Shown: positions 10,086 through 21,010 of the stretch, piece by piece
How positions within the stretch are numbered: position 1 is the first letter of the stretch
Layout of the letters: each line of letters begins with the position of its first letter
Notes under the pieces: generated by a model
What the model saw: the letters and a program-made list of their open reading frames with translations, nothing else
Told to the model about the DNA's origin: nothing
Database searches by the model: none
Origin: Bactrocera neohumeralis
Taxonomy: Eukaryota > Arthropoda > Insecta > Diptera > Tephritidae
DNA length: 64,000 nucleotides
Direction of reading: 5' to 3'
NCBI RefSeq assembly: GCF_024586455.1
Contig: NW_026089623.1
Span: 15,132,236-15,196,235, forward strand
Program-made: the position numbers and the translations under genes

Positions 10086-11421
10086 TCTACAATATTACGG
10101 GAACTGAACAGAAACTTCATACGAAACATTCCAGCTAACAACCCTCTTTACCCATTTATAACAGACGAAATCAGTAATATCAACATAACAATTAATAACA
10201 TTTTACCTAAATACAAAAACAAAAGATCACTAGACTACATAGGATCAGCCTGAAAATGGATAGCTGGCAACCCCGACCATGACGATTTAATAGCCATCAA
10301 CAGCAAATTTAAAGAAGTAATCGAGAATAACAACCAACAATTAATAATCAACAAAACATTTTAGAAAGAATAAACAATATAACAGAAATTAGCAACTCAA
10401 TAATAAAGTCTCTAGGAAGTAGTAACGAATTTCAAACCGCCCTAATACTTAAATATAAATTTAAAATTGACATAATCAAAGATGAGTTAGAAAATATTAA
10501 AAGAGCAATTCATTTAACTAAAGCGAACATTATTAACTCAGTTATTATTAACAATCAAGAAGCGCATAGAATAAATAAAATTTTTATCGAAGAGAATCTG
10601 CAATTTGGTTCGTTAGAAGAATCTCTGAATTTTGCAGATGTTCAAATTGCTGTAAAACAAAACTTACTAATTTATATGATAAAAATACCGAAAACCGGTA
10701 AAGAAATTTGCAAATCTATTATAATTAAGCCTTTAAGTAAAAACGAAACTATTTTAAAGATAAATTTTGAAAAATACTGAAATGTAATGAAGAATATTAT
10801 GGTATAGAAAAAGATTGTAAAATAATAAATGAAATACAAATTTGCAAACAAACCCAAATTGTTAATTTGGAAAACGAAAATTGTATAAAAAATTTAATAA
10901 GGAATAAACCATATAAGTGCACCGTAACAAATACGGAACATGTTAAAAATATTGTAGAAATAAATAATGGATTAATACTTTTAAATAATTTCGAAGGAAA
11001 TATTACTGCAAATAATAATACTAGAAAATTAAGAGGATCATATTTGATAAGAATCTTTAATGAAACTATAAGAATAAATAACATGAATTTTACAACTTTA
11101 GAACAACATAGCTTGAGACCACTGCCTGCTTTAATCCAACATTCAAACTCAAATCCAGAGTTCGAGGAAGTTCTATCCTTAAAACTTATGAAAGAGCTTA
11201 ATATAAAAAACATTAAAAAAATAAGTTCTCTGAATCTTTTAGTGAAATCCAGTTTATTCACTCATTTTGGGCTATTAGCCCTAGTACTTACCATAATTGC
11301 AATTTTCAGATGCAAAAAGCGCGTAAAGCCTGAAATAATTATTAGCAAACCGGAATCATTTCAAATGCCAGTAATTAAAAGGACGCAGCATAGAAGTCTT
11401 AACGACATCCCATTTTTTTAA
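10086..11421 (+). pseudogene. env: Errantivirus env remnant (3' part)
   Basis: The remnant begins after the deletion junction near 10075-10090 in the C-terminal part of the surface subunit. A basic furin-type site (KNKR, about 10218-10229) is followed by the start of the transmembrane subunit, as in insect retrovirus and baculovirus F-like envelope proteins. An in-frame TGA at 10251-10253 sits where a tryptophan codon would be expected, and there are further frame breaks near 10350 and 10780. The last 185 codons (10867-11421) are intact and include one membrane span (FGLLALVLTIIAIF) and a short basic cytoplasmic tail. The protein would mediate membrane fusion if whole; this copy cannot make it. 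Confidence 0.8.
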
Positions 11422-11445
11422 TTAATCAAGCGGGGACGCTTGATA

Positions 11446-11458
11446 TTTCGGAGGGAGG
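11446..11458 (+). promoter_or_regulatory. Polypurine tract
   Basis: The purine run GGAGGGAGG directly precedes the AGTTAAC start of the 3' LTR and is the expected plus-strand primer. Just upstream, AAGCGGGGACGCTT can form a small hairpin. Confidence 0.8.
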
Positions 11459-11828
11459 AGTTAACACAATATTTTATGAACTTCTACATAAATTCCATTC
11501 CCACATTATATGCTAGAAACATACAAACCGTTTGCATACTTTGGAGTCCTATTACAACCAAAAGTGCAACTGCGCTAAACGCGCATCCGCTAAATTCTTA
11601 AGTGAGCAAAACACGCGCAACCATGTCTTCTCCCCCAAAACCAAATAGCTGCAGGTGAGCGCTACACGCGCAAACCCTTTTAGCTGACCAAGCATCTTTG
11701 GTCACGTAGGCCGGCTCAAGCATAGGTTAGATTATAAACCTTAAAGTTAAGTGTAGTCAGTTTTTTAATAAAGCTCAACAGAAGCACATAGTGCTGCTTA
11801 TAAAAACGCATTGTTTTATTTTTTATGT
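11459..11828 (+). repeat. Errantivirus 3' LTR
   Basis: It is 370 bp and identical to the 5' LTR except at 11664 (A against G). It is followed by the target copy TATA at 11829-11832, after which the old landing-pad repeat resumes. Confidence 0.92.
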
Positions 11829-12307
11829 TATATGCTATAGTAATTTGATCTGAGCAATTTTTTCGGAGATTCTGTTATTATCTTAAGCAGTAATCCATGT
11901 CACATTTCGTGAAGATACCACGTCAAATACGTGCCCTTGATTCCGATCGTTGGGTTTGTATGGCAACTATATGCTATAGTGAGCCGATCTGAATAATTTC
12001 TTCCGAATTACATTATTTCTATAAATAATAACTCATACCAAATTTCGTCAAGAAATATCGTCAAATGAGGAAGTTTCACATGCAAGCATTTGATTCCGAT
12101 CATTCAGTTTGTATGGCAGCTATATGCTATAGTTAACCGATCTGAACAATTTCTTCGGAGATTATGTTATAAGCAGTATCCATGTCAAATTTCGTGAAGA
12201 TACCAAGTCAAATGCGAAAGTTTCCCATACAAGACCTTGATTCCGATCGTTCGGTTTGTATGGCAGCTATTTGCTATAGTGAGCCGATCTGAACAATTTC
12301 TTCGGAG
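11829..12307 (+). repeat. Old dispersed repeat, middle segment with tandem monomers
   Basis: Imperfect tandem monomers share CCGATCGTTCGGTTTGTATG, then TGCTATAGT and TTCTTCGGAGATT. TGCTATAGT starts at 11833, 11972, 12125 and 12272, giving periods of 139, 153 and 147 bp. There is no coding capacity. The segment is cut at 12307 by a fold-back MITE that duplicated CTTCGGAG. Confidence 0.75.
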
Positions 12308-12783
12308 GGTAAATGTTCAGGAGAGCGGCTTTTCCGAAAACGTGCACCAATTTTCACGGGAAATGTCTTAAAATTCGTGTTTTTATTTCCGATTTACGAA
12401 TATATATGGTGCGTTATCTAATTTTATGTTTTTTTGCAAAAAAAACAATAAAAAATATTATGATTTTGTACGACATTTACGCTATAAATGGCATCACTGT
12501 TCGAAAAGAAGAAGAAGAAGAAACGACTGCCGCGCTGTTATTAACTCGGCTATAATCGCGTAAGCGGTTTCTACGCCAATTAAGAAGAAGAAGAAAGACG
12601 TGTTAAGTGTAAAAGTGAATTTTTAATTTCGGAAAATACGATGTTTTTTTATAAAAACAACGAAAATATTGTTTTTAAAGGCTCGCGCCATACATATTCG
12701 TAAAGCAGAATTAAAAACGAGTATTTTAAGACATTTCCCATGAAAATTGGTGCCCGTTTTCGGAAAAGCCGCTCTCCTGAACC
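12308..12783. mobile_element. Fold-back MITE (family C), copy 1, with 8-bp TSD
   Basis: The inverted arms read GGTAAATGTTCAGGAGAGCG on the left and its near complement on the right, with homology reaching about 190 bp per arm. The 8-bp direct repeat CTTCGGAG flanks it (12300-12307 and 12784-12791). The superfamily is unclear; 8 bp suits hAT or P. A LINE 3' tail has inserted in the middle. A half copy of this family lies at 31280-31488. Confidence 0.75.
12504..12595 (+). mobile_element. 3' tail of an RTE-like LINE, severely 5' truncated
   Basis: Bases from CGACTGCCGCGC to CTACGCCAATTAAGAAG match the last coding codons and the short 3' end of the LINE at 24661-27060, including its (AAG)n tail. 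Only about 90 bp is present. It is nested in the family C MITE. Confidence 0.8.
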
Positions 12784-12998
12784 CTTCGGAGATTACATTG
12801 TTGCCTTAGAAAATGATCTATACCGAATTTCGTGAATATATCTTGTCAAATGAGAAAGTTTTTCATACAAGAACTTGAGTCCGATCGTTCAGTTTGTATG
12901 GCAAAAACTGAGAGACAAGTTCGTATATATACAGACAAACGGACAGACAGATAGACAGACGGACATAGTTAAATTGACTCAGCTCAACATACTGATTA
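12784..12998 (+). repeat. Old dispersed repeat, third segment
   Basis: The segment continues from the CTTCGGAG duplication through GATTACATTGTTGCCTTAGA to a GACAGACGGACA-rich stretch and AGCTCAACATACTGATTA. It is then cut by the CACTG-type transposon. The repeat tail reappears at 18840. Confidence 0.7.
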
Positions 12999-15982
12999 CA
13001 CTGTGATAGTCAAAAAAAAAAGACAAGACCAAATTCGAAGGTTTCCCCCTATTTCGGGTCCTACGAATCGAACTGCATCATTACTTTTTTGAGTTACAAT
13101 CATGGTTTCATACAACAATTTTTGTTGAAGTTTTTCATCAAAGTGGTCCATTGTAAGAGAAAGGCACATTTTTCTTCGGTCTCTAACTTTTTTAATGTTG
13201 ACTTTTTTGGTAAACTTTCTTTGGCAAAGCTTCTCAGAATAAGTCCGTCTTTAAGTTCTTAGATGACTGTAAACCCCAAAATCAATGTTTTTTGTGTCCT
13301 TATAGCCAATATGTCGAAAAAACTGAAATTTAATCCATTTTTTTTAATGTTTTTTCCCTCACGTTTCGTCAATATTTTAATTTACCCTTTGATACTTATA
13401 CATTAAGTGACATCTTGTAATAGTAAGAAACTTAAGCAAAGACAACGTTCTGAGCAAACTAACCATTAGAAAAAAAACTTAACAAAATTTGTATTTTTTA
13501 AAAAAGCTACACTAACTATGTTTGTGTGCTGTTTTATTTTTTTTGTATCTTATAAGTGTTATCAATAAGTATCATAAATTTGTACAAAATATTTAAATTA
13601 AATTTAATAAGACTCATCTATCAATGTCCAACACAAATCAGCAAGCAACGAGTCAAGCTTTTTGCCGCTGTACCAATGCTCAAGGGGGGCGGCGACTTGG
13701 CGAAATCTTTCTCCATGCTCATCGGATTCAGTCGGAACATGCTGCTCAAAATGGTCCTTGTGATGGTGAAGGAAATGAATTTTTAAGGACATATTCACAC
13801 CTATTTCTTCAAAAGCGTCTACCATGTCATCCACATATTTTTTCCAATCTTTGGACCGGTGCACTCCTAAGCAATGGTTTATAACGGACATAACGGAGTT
13901 CCAGGCAATTTTTTCATTTGGCCTTAGAAGTTCTCCGAATTTTGCGTTTTTCATAAGTTTTCTTATATCGTGGCCATTGAGAACACCTGAAAAGAATGTA
14001 TCAACATAACATTCGTTCTAATAAAAGACTTAAAATACCTTCTTTTATTTTCGCAACACTTAGTCTTGGAAATATTTCTGTCAAACATTTAAAAGCTTCG
14101 GCATCCCGATTTATTGCTTTTATGAAATTTTTGACAATTCCCAATTTTATGTGCAGTGGTGGTAGCAAAATGTTATTAGCTGGTATGAGCGGAATATGGA
14201 TAACATTTGCCACATTTAAATGATATTCTGTGCGAAGCTTCCAATCACGCATTCTACATTGGTTTCCGCGGTACCTTGAGTCCCAATGACAAATGAAGCA
14301 CATATTTTTTGTGTATCCTATCTGCAAACCAGTAAGCAAGGCGATAACTTTTAAATCCGCACATATCTTCCATTGATGCTGCTGATACTGAACTCTGTCC
14401 AAAATTAATTTCATTGCTTCGTATGTTTCCTTTGTGTTGGAGCTTATGGCGATTGGAACCGGATTTTTTGTGTTATCCACATACAGCAATACTGCTTTTA
14501 AACTATTTTTCGACGAGTCAATAAACAAGCGCCATTGCTCTGGTTTGTACTCACAGTTCATGTATTGCATAAGGCCAGGAATATTTTTACAATACGAAAA
14601 AGTATTGTCGCCATTAACCTCAAAGAAATCTAAAAGCTCCTCCTGTCTTTTGCGGTATCCATACACCTTCACATCTTTAGACAATATATTTACCGATCGA
14701 AGATGATGTGCTAGGCAAATCGCTTGCCTTTGCGATAATTTCAGCTGTCGTACCATCGTATTCAAACGGGCTTGGGAAATCTCCAAGTGACGACATGGGC
14801 TTTCAACTTCGGTTGGGTTATACATTGAGAGTAGATCTGTAGGCTCGGTGGAAAATGTTGGCGAAATATATCTGTCAGTTGGACTTGGACATCTCGGTAT
14901 CGGAACATTTTCTGAGTGAGATACTGGTAGCTGTGCAGATTGAACACTTTTGTAAACTGTGTTTTTTTTTGTTGAGTCTTGCAAATTTGTTCTTGCACGC
15001 GTAGCAGTTACCAGTATGATGCCCTTGTGGATCTATCCAAATCATTGGGATGCCGAACCCCATTTTTAGGCACAGTCTTTTTAACCAGTTATGCAGGTTG
15101 TTGTTGAATTGCGTGCAAATGGTATTTGGCACCCAATCTACGTCTCTTATAACGGGCAAATCGAAATATTCCTCGTAGATGCCGGCAGTTCCCGGAGATA
15201 TTTTGCGTCTACTCCGAGGGCTTGTAAATTTTCCACATACATACGTAGCAGAACAACGATAGGCCAATTGGACACTTATTCATTTTAATTTTTTTTCTTA
15301 ATTACAAGGCACTAAAACAACGTTCTTTCCGCGAAGTCAAAGTCAAATTAATTACTGCAATCTATGCTTAAATTTTGACTCTTAGACAAGCATTTAACGT
15401 TTCTTTCAAACGTTACTTGTTGTTAAAAAAATAAAACAGTATACAAACATAGTTAGTGTAGTTTTTTTAAAAAATACAAATTTTGTTAAGTTTTTTTCTA
15501 ATGGTTAGTTTGCTCAGAACGTTGTCTTTGCTAATGTTTCTTACTATTACAAGATGTCACTTAATGTATAAGTATCAAAGGGTAAATTAAAATATTGACG
15601 AAACGTGAGGGAAAAAACATTAAAAAAAATGGATTAAATTTCAGTTTTTCGACATATTGGCTATAAGGACACAAAAAACATTGATTTTGGGGTTTACAGT
15701 CATCTAAGAACTTAAAGACGGACTTATTCTGAGAAGCTTTGCCAAAGAAAGTTTACCAAAAAAGTCAACATTAAAAAAAGTTAGAGACCGAAGAAAAATG
15801 TGCCTTTCTCTTACAATGGGCCACTTTGATGAAAAACTTCAACAAAAATTTTTGTATGAAACCATGATTGTAACTCAAAAAAGTAATGATGCAGTTCGAT
15901 TCGTAGGACCCGAAATAGGGGGAAACCGTCGAATTTGGTCTTGTCTTTGTTTTTTTTTTTTTTGAAAAACGCTATCACAGTG
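12999..15982 (-). mobile_element. Long-TIR DNA transposon with CACTG terminus (CMC-like)
   Basis: A 2984-bp element has inverted repeats of about 500 bp (12999 to about 13520 against about 15435 to 15982). The terminus is CACTGTGATAG, and a 3-bp duplication TTA flanks it (12996-12998 and 15983-15985). A CACT-type end and a 3-bp target suggest the CACTA/Mirage/Chapaev group, but the transposase belongs to a family I know only as widespread uncharacterised arthropod proteins, so the superfamily is inference. A deleted relative lies at 51387-54063. Confidence 0.85.
13604..15283 (-). pseudogene. Putative DDE-type transposase of the long-TIR element
   Basis: Read on the minus strand, the best start is the ATG at 15283, followed by CPIG...CYVCGKF, an apparent zinc-binding pair. 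GIYEEYFDLPVIRDVDWVP and a second Cys pair (CYAC) follow. The core at 14984-14039 has WRLFIDSSKNSLKAVLL (first acidic residue), CADLKVIALLTGLQIGYTK (second) and ILLPPLHIKLGIVKNF. A 52-bp GT-AG intron (13987-14038) joins it to a last exon with MSLKIHFLHHHKDHF and DEHGERFRQ (likely third acidic residue). Breaks near 15240 and in a T run near 14965 disrupt the reading. Assigning D, D and E to these positions is my inference from conservation between the two copies in this window. Confidence 0.7.
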
Positions 15983-16074
15983 TTATTTATATACATAAAT
16001 GGGATAAGAATTGATGTCCGATTTTTAATAAACAATTGGCAACCACTTATTCGAATATCGAATCGTAGCATTAA
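15983..16074. other. Short unassigned segment left of the piggyBac element
   Basis: This segment and 18647-18839 probably belong to one older insertion in the landing-pad repeat, since neither matches the repeat. The right part has AATAAA in CCAATAAAGAATTACACGG, as an LTR might. No paired ends were found. Confidence 0.35.
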
Positions 16075-18642
16075 CCCATTAATGACAACGTATGATATAT
16101 CATACGCAAAAAGAGCTTTTTTTAAAAATTCGCCAAAAATCCGAAATGAAATAAAAGCTTTTTATATTTGCAGTGTGAGCGAGACAAAAGGATTGTTGCA
16201 TTAGAAAAGCTTTTTAATTGTCGCTTAAAGCTCATTTGTTTACAATTTTCGCGCCAATTTACGTAGCATTTTTCGGAAAAGTGAAAAATGACTCGAAGGT
16301 GAAGTTTATATTTTTATAAATAGTAAGCGAGGAATTTGTTTAAATTAAGATGTGCATATACTTAAAGCTTAAACCCTAAGCTATCAAATGTATATAAAGT
16401 GCAGTGAAAAATTGAGCTCCGAAAGTGTTTTAACTATTCGTAAACTATTGCGTATGTTTTATCATACGTAAACGCTAGCCCAGTTTTTGCTATATGAAAA
16501 TTCATTACTAATATCTCCTTGTAGACAAGCAACAACTGAGGAGATAGTTGGATGGCTCCAAGATTTAAATGAAGATGATGATGCAGAGATTATAGAAAAC
16601 ATCAATAATGCCAATTTTATTGATGTGACTTTGCTCCCCCCCGAAGAACAGGAGTTATCCGATTGCGATGACGCAGATGAAGACGATGAAGGTACACTGG
16701 GTGATTTGGGTCGTGGAGTTCTTAAAAGGGAATGTGAAATAAGAATTGGTAACTCAGAAGTGGAGGAGCAACAGTTTCTAGATGAAGCGAGCAGTTCACT
16801 AGCCCCACGTACAAGTACTTCAACTCAAAGGAAAACTAAAAAAAGAAGATTTGCCGAAAATGGTCCAAGATAGTACTAAAAGCAAGTGAATGTTCTATCA
16901 CAGCAATACGCGAGCATACTCCGGACATTGTAGCAGATATTTTGGAAAATGATTTAAGTCCAATACAACTTTTTAAAAGAATTTTTGATAGCGAATTTAT
17001 GGAATGTATACAATCAGAGACTGTTAAGTACGCCATAAACAAAGGAGATGAAGCTTTCACCGTAAGTCTAGAGGAGTTATACACATATTTCGGCATCCTT
17101 ATACTAAGTGGATACAACAAGGTGACTAACCTGAACCACAAATTCACTTGCTTACTTGTTTAATTTAACATTTTTATTTTAAGGTTCCAGCTACTCGCAT
17201 GTACTGGGAGACAGAAAGTGATGTGTACAATCTTTTAGTGGCAGGTTCAATGGCGAGGAATAAGTTTGAAAAAATACATCGCTACCTTCATTTCAATGAT
17301 AATACACAAAATCGATTCGAATAATAAGGTATTCAAAGTTCAGCCTGTTCTTGATCATTTAAATACAAAGTTTAAAGAGCTTGGAAAACCCTTTGGAACT
17401 TCATTTTCTGTAGACGAATCGATGGAGCCGTATTTTGGTAAGCATTCTTTCAAGCAGTTTATACGAGGAAAACCAATTCGCTATGGATACAAAATTTGGT
17501 GTATGACTACTTCAGAAGGATATTTGTTGAACTTCGATTTGTACACCGGAAAAAGCATGATTCGATCTAATGAGCCCTTAGGTTTATCTGTCACAAAAAG
17601 TTTATGTTATGACATAGTTCCCGAACACAGCACTGTATTTCTAGATAACTATTTCAATAGTTTTAAATTATTAGAAGAGTTTGATAAGAAAAATATAACA
17701 GTGGTGGGAACGATTCGCTCGGACCGTATTGAAAATGCTCCTTTGAGCAGCATGAAAAGAGAACTCCGTGGTACTTGTGAAGCACTAAAATCTAAAAATA
17801 TTACCCTAGTTAGGTGGAATGATAACAATAATGTCACCATTGCAACAAATTGTAAAAACGACAACATAACGACAACAACCGGATTATGCAAAAGATATGA
17901 TCGGCAACAGAAACGCAAACAAGACGTAAAGCAACCAGTCATTATCAAGGAATATAATTCGGGAATGGGTGGAGTCGATCTCTTTGACCAGCAAAGGGCA
18001 GCGTACCGAACTCGGATTCGGTCAAGAAAATGGTATTGGGCCATTTTCAGATTTTGCTTAAATGGTGCCGTTGTAAATTTATGGATATTATTTCGGAAAG
18101 CTTATCCACAAGTTACTCTTCTCGGCTTCATCCGACAACTTACAAGGAGCATACTTTCAAAGCCAATAGAATTTCATCCAGTTTCATCACGAAAGAGAAA
18201 ACGGGAAAACGAAACTAGATACGATGGAGTCGAGCACTACGTAAATTACTCAAAAACTCAGCGCCGATGCAAAAATTGTGGAAAGTGTACGAAATTTATA
18301 TGCATGAAATGTAATTTTGGCTTGCACCCAGATAACTGCTTCTACAAATATCATGTAAACTGAGTCAGCAACTAAATCTGAAAATAAACAGTGAATATGT
18401 CATTAAATATATAAATACGATGTCAATTTGAAGTCAAAAGTTATAGTGATGTTTACATTTTATTTTCATAGAGGCAGGTCTCCGTATACGTTTATGTATG
18501 ATATATCATACGCTCCGCCGCGCCCACATCTTTTGAGATATTTTTTTGAAAACTGGAAATTACCCTTTTAATATCATTACAGACGTCTGCTTAAAATTTC
18601 TGTAACTTATCATAGCGGGTTTTAGGTGTGAGCAGTAATGGG
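16075..18642 (+). mobile_element. piggyBac-like DNA transposon
   Basis: The 2568-bp element is flanked by TTAA on both sides (16071-16074 and 18643-18646). Its ends, CCCATTAATG and TAATGGG, form the short terminal repeats. Subterminal palindromes built on TATGATATATCATA occur near both ends (16089-16107 and about 18496-18512), with a related one near 16449. The TTAA target and the transposase inside make the assignment firm. Confidence 0.93.
16525..18363 (+). pseudogene. piggyBac-like transposase, two frameshifts
   Basis: No clear ATG begins the first exon; a splice acceptor (CCTTGTAG) at 16524 is a possible boundary. An acidic N-terminal region is followed by a frameshift near 16858, then the DDE_Tnp_1_7 fold. 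A 62-bp GT-AG intron (17122-17183) precedes VPATRMYWETESD. A second frameshift lies near 17313. From 17330 to the stop at 18363 the frame is intact and carries the three catalytic aspartates in SVDESMEPYFG, VFLDNYFNSF and GGVDLFDQ, plus the C-terminal Cys-rich domain (CKNCGKCTKFICMKC...C). The enzyme would cut and rejoin at TTAA. Only two breaks are visible, so it died recently or contains assembly errors. Confidence 0.9.
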
Positions 18643-18646
18643 TTAA

Positions 18647-18839
18647 GACGTTCCGCCTCGCCAAAGGCCAGCCCTTTGAGTTTATAAAGACAAAGTGTTT
18701 AAAGTTTAAGTTATCGTTGCTGCATTCGGCATATTAATTATATTATACGTATATAAGTATGTACTATAAAATATCGCCAATAAAGAATTACACGGTGAAT
18801 GAAGTAAACCGAAGAAGTGTATCGGAAAATTAGTGACTT
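18647..18839. other. Unassigned AT-rich segment right of the piggyBac element
   Basis: No gene is visible. It contains AATAAA and runs into TTAGTGACTTTTTATAGGG, where the landing-pad repeat tail resumes. It may be part of a solo LTR or MITE that received the piggyBac insertion. Confidence 0.35.
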
Positions 18840-18918
18840 TTTATAGGGTCTCCGACGCTTCCTTCTGGATGTTACAAACATCGTGACAAACTTAATATAC
18901 CCTGTTCGGGATATAAAA
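18840..18918 (+). repeat. Old dispersed repeat, 3' tail
   Basis: TAGGGTCTCCGACGCTTCCT through GTGACAAACTTAATATACCC to GTTCGGGATATAAA closes the repeat that began near 3465. About 15 kb of later insertions separate head and tail; the repeat itself adds up to roughly 0.9 kb. Confidence 0.6.
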
Positions 18919-19007
18919 ATTCAATGCATCTACAATGTGCCGCAGTTATGGTCAACCAAGAGCAGGCTACTAAGTAATAATTATTTCTCATACACTTAAG
19001 TTAATTT

Positions 19008-19302
19008 TGAATTTCAAGCTTCTTACATACAGCTGCAAACGAAACCATTGGTTTTTGAAAAAGGCAAAAGAACAACTGGTAGGATGAGTAGTGCTGTTTC
19101 ATAGTGAAGAGAAAGCAAGCTGCCTTCCTCGCAACGTTACAATTGATCACGATAAGTCCGCGATGGGATAGATAAGGGAAGCGAGACGCATTCCCAGACA
19201 AAAAGTGAGGCTAAAATGCGTGAGTACGAAAAGCTTGACAAGCTGGCCGACAGGGGAAATGCTCGAAAATTCTACGAAAAGATGCGGCGACTAACAGAAG
19301 AA
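19008..19302 (+). mobile_element. RTE-like LINE fragment
   Basis: It matches the LINE at 25040-25345, covering the segment encoding ETIGF...WYDEECR and EYEELDKLADRGNARKFYEK, with many substitutions and indels. It ends abruptly where a different LINE begins. Confidence 0.75.
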
Positions 19303-21010
19303 TAAGGAATCTTAATTTGGAGATTGGTAAATTAACACAAGCGGACGAATAGATAGAGCATTTAAAGTCCTGCAACCTCTCCGCCATGCTATTTTAGCCG
19401 GCAATTTACACTGCACCCATCGGTAGACAAAACCAAACCAAAAGACTACGCACCACTTACTTTCAATGATGAGGAGGTTCAGAATGTTATCAATAAAGCA
19501 AAATCATCCAAATCCATTGGCCCTGATGGAATCAACACGCTTATGCTATAGCATCTATGCTCGAAGGGGGTAAGCTACCGCACCAAGGTCCCTAACCTGT
19601 CGCTGGCCACTCTTTAAATACCCGATGTATGGAAAGTCGGAAGAGTGGTCCCACTACTGAAACCTGGGAAACCCACCAACAAAGAGGAGTCCTATCGCCC
19701 GATAAATCTCCTCTCCCCAGTAGTGAAGACTCTTGAGGCCTTGCTACTCCCGACCTTCACACACCACCTGAGCCTAGGAAACCACCAGCATGGCTCCGAA
19801 AAGTACACAGTATTACCACAGAAACAGTCATAAACGCCTATTTAATTCTATGACACTGTCAATCGGCCAACGCTATGGCAGGACATTGAAAAAACTATGC
19901 TTCCTTCATTTCTAAAGAAATGGATCATGAACTACATGAGCGGTTGTCAATCATCCGTACTATTTCGAGCAAAAAAATCAAAACTGAGAAGAATTAAACA
20001 AGGGGTTCCGCTGGGTGGTGTCCTACTGTTTAACTACATCTCGAAACTGCCACAGCCACCAGAGGGAGTTTCCTTAACCTCGTACGCTGATGATTCCACG
20101 ATATTGATGTCGGCAATGGTATCGATGGAGTACAGACTTGACCTTAATATTGCAGCCGATGGCGTCAAGATTCCGACTGTGAATAATCCTAAAATTTTAT
20201 ATGTAACTTTTGACTGTCTGTGCTCCCTCACTCCTCATACGACCGCGATTAACGCCAACGCACAAAACCGCAAGAAAATCCTCAAGTCGCTAGCCGGCAG
20301 CAAATGGAGAAAATACAAATAAACGTTGTTGACAACTTACCACACCAATAGTATAGTCGCCTGGATGCAGTGGAACGCAGACGAGGAAGCTTCAGACCTG
20401 TCAAAGTACTGCACTCCGGACTACGATAGGATGCCTCTTGATATCTCCCATTGAACATCTAAATAATGAAGCGCTCCTAGGAACATCAAGAGCTCTTCCC
20501 TTGACTATGTCCCAGTTAAGGAGCCTCCTAGGAACATCAAGAGGATATTCCTCAATAACGTCGACGGCATTAGACAATACGCTGACCAGACTTCGGACGC
20601 ACCAAACTTCCGACAAGCACTAACTGCCATTCACAGTGGAGCCATCAACACCTTCATCGACCCGCTTCCAGTGAATGGCGTACTCGGATTCAAACCACCA
20701 CCCATTGCAGACGAAGAGCTCGAGTTGCTGTGAGAAACGAGAGTGACCCCTGCGCAACTTCGTTTTGTAGCAAGTTAAACTCTTACTTATCTAGAATAGA
20801 CCCCGACATATCTAATATATGTCCTGCGTGCAATGAGTCTCCGCGTGCCTCTGGCCATCTCTTTGCTTGCCCCACTAACCCTACTCATCTGACACCCCTC
20901 TCTCTTTGGTCCGACCCTGTCGAAACAGCACGTTCTTGGGCCTTCCGTGACGTCGACGACAACTTAGCTAATCTTTACCATTCCAACGGGGACTAGGTAG
21001 CCGCTAAAAT
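19303..21010 (+). pseudogene. Jockey-like LINE reverse transcriptase remnant
   Basis: Broken frames give a non-LTR reverse transcriptase. They include a finger motif around KSIGPDGINTLML (about 19500), VVPLLKPGKPTNKEESYRPI (19640-19700), a palm fragment QGVPLGGVLLFNYISKLPQP and SYADDSTI (about 20080, catalytic DD), then a thumb segment. A C-terminal Cys-rich part (CPACNES...GHLFACP, about 20820-20870) precedes the stop near 20996. The 5' end is missing. Family wording such as LPQPPEGVSLTSYADD is common in fly LINEs, but I cannot fix the clade beyond the Jockey superfamily. Confidence 0.75.

Larger units (their letters stand above)
5193..11828 (+). mobile_element. Errantivirus (gypsy-group LTR retroelement), internally deleted
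   Basis: A 6636-bp provirus with two 370-bp LTRs is flanked by the 4-bp duplication TATA (5189-5192 and 11829-11832). The order is LTR, lysine tRNA primer site, tandem-repeat leader, gag, pol, env remnant, polypurine tract, LTR. LTRs starting AGTTAAC and a TATA target are typical of gypsy-group errantiviruses. The LTRs differ at a single base (5398 G, 11664 A), so insertion is recent. Even so, the integrase core and the front of env are missing, and gag and env carry breaks. It sits only 4 bases from the Tc1-like element, in the TATA formed by that element's target TA and the next two bases of the old repeat. Confidence 0.92.

Noticed and set aside
13556..14706. Several plus-strand frames across the long-TIR element
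   Set aside because: They lie antisense to the conserved transposase exons and resemble nothing.
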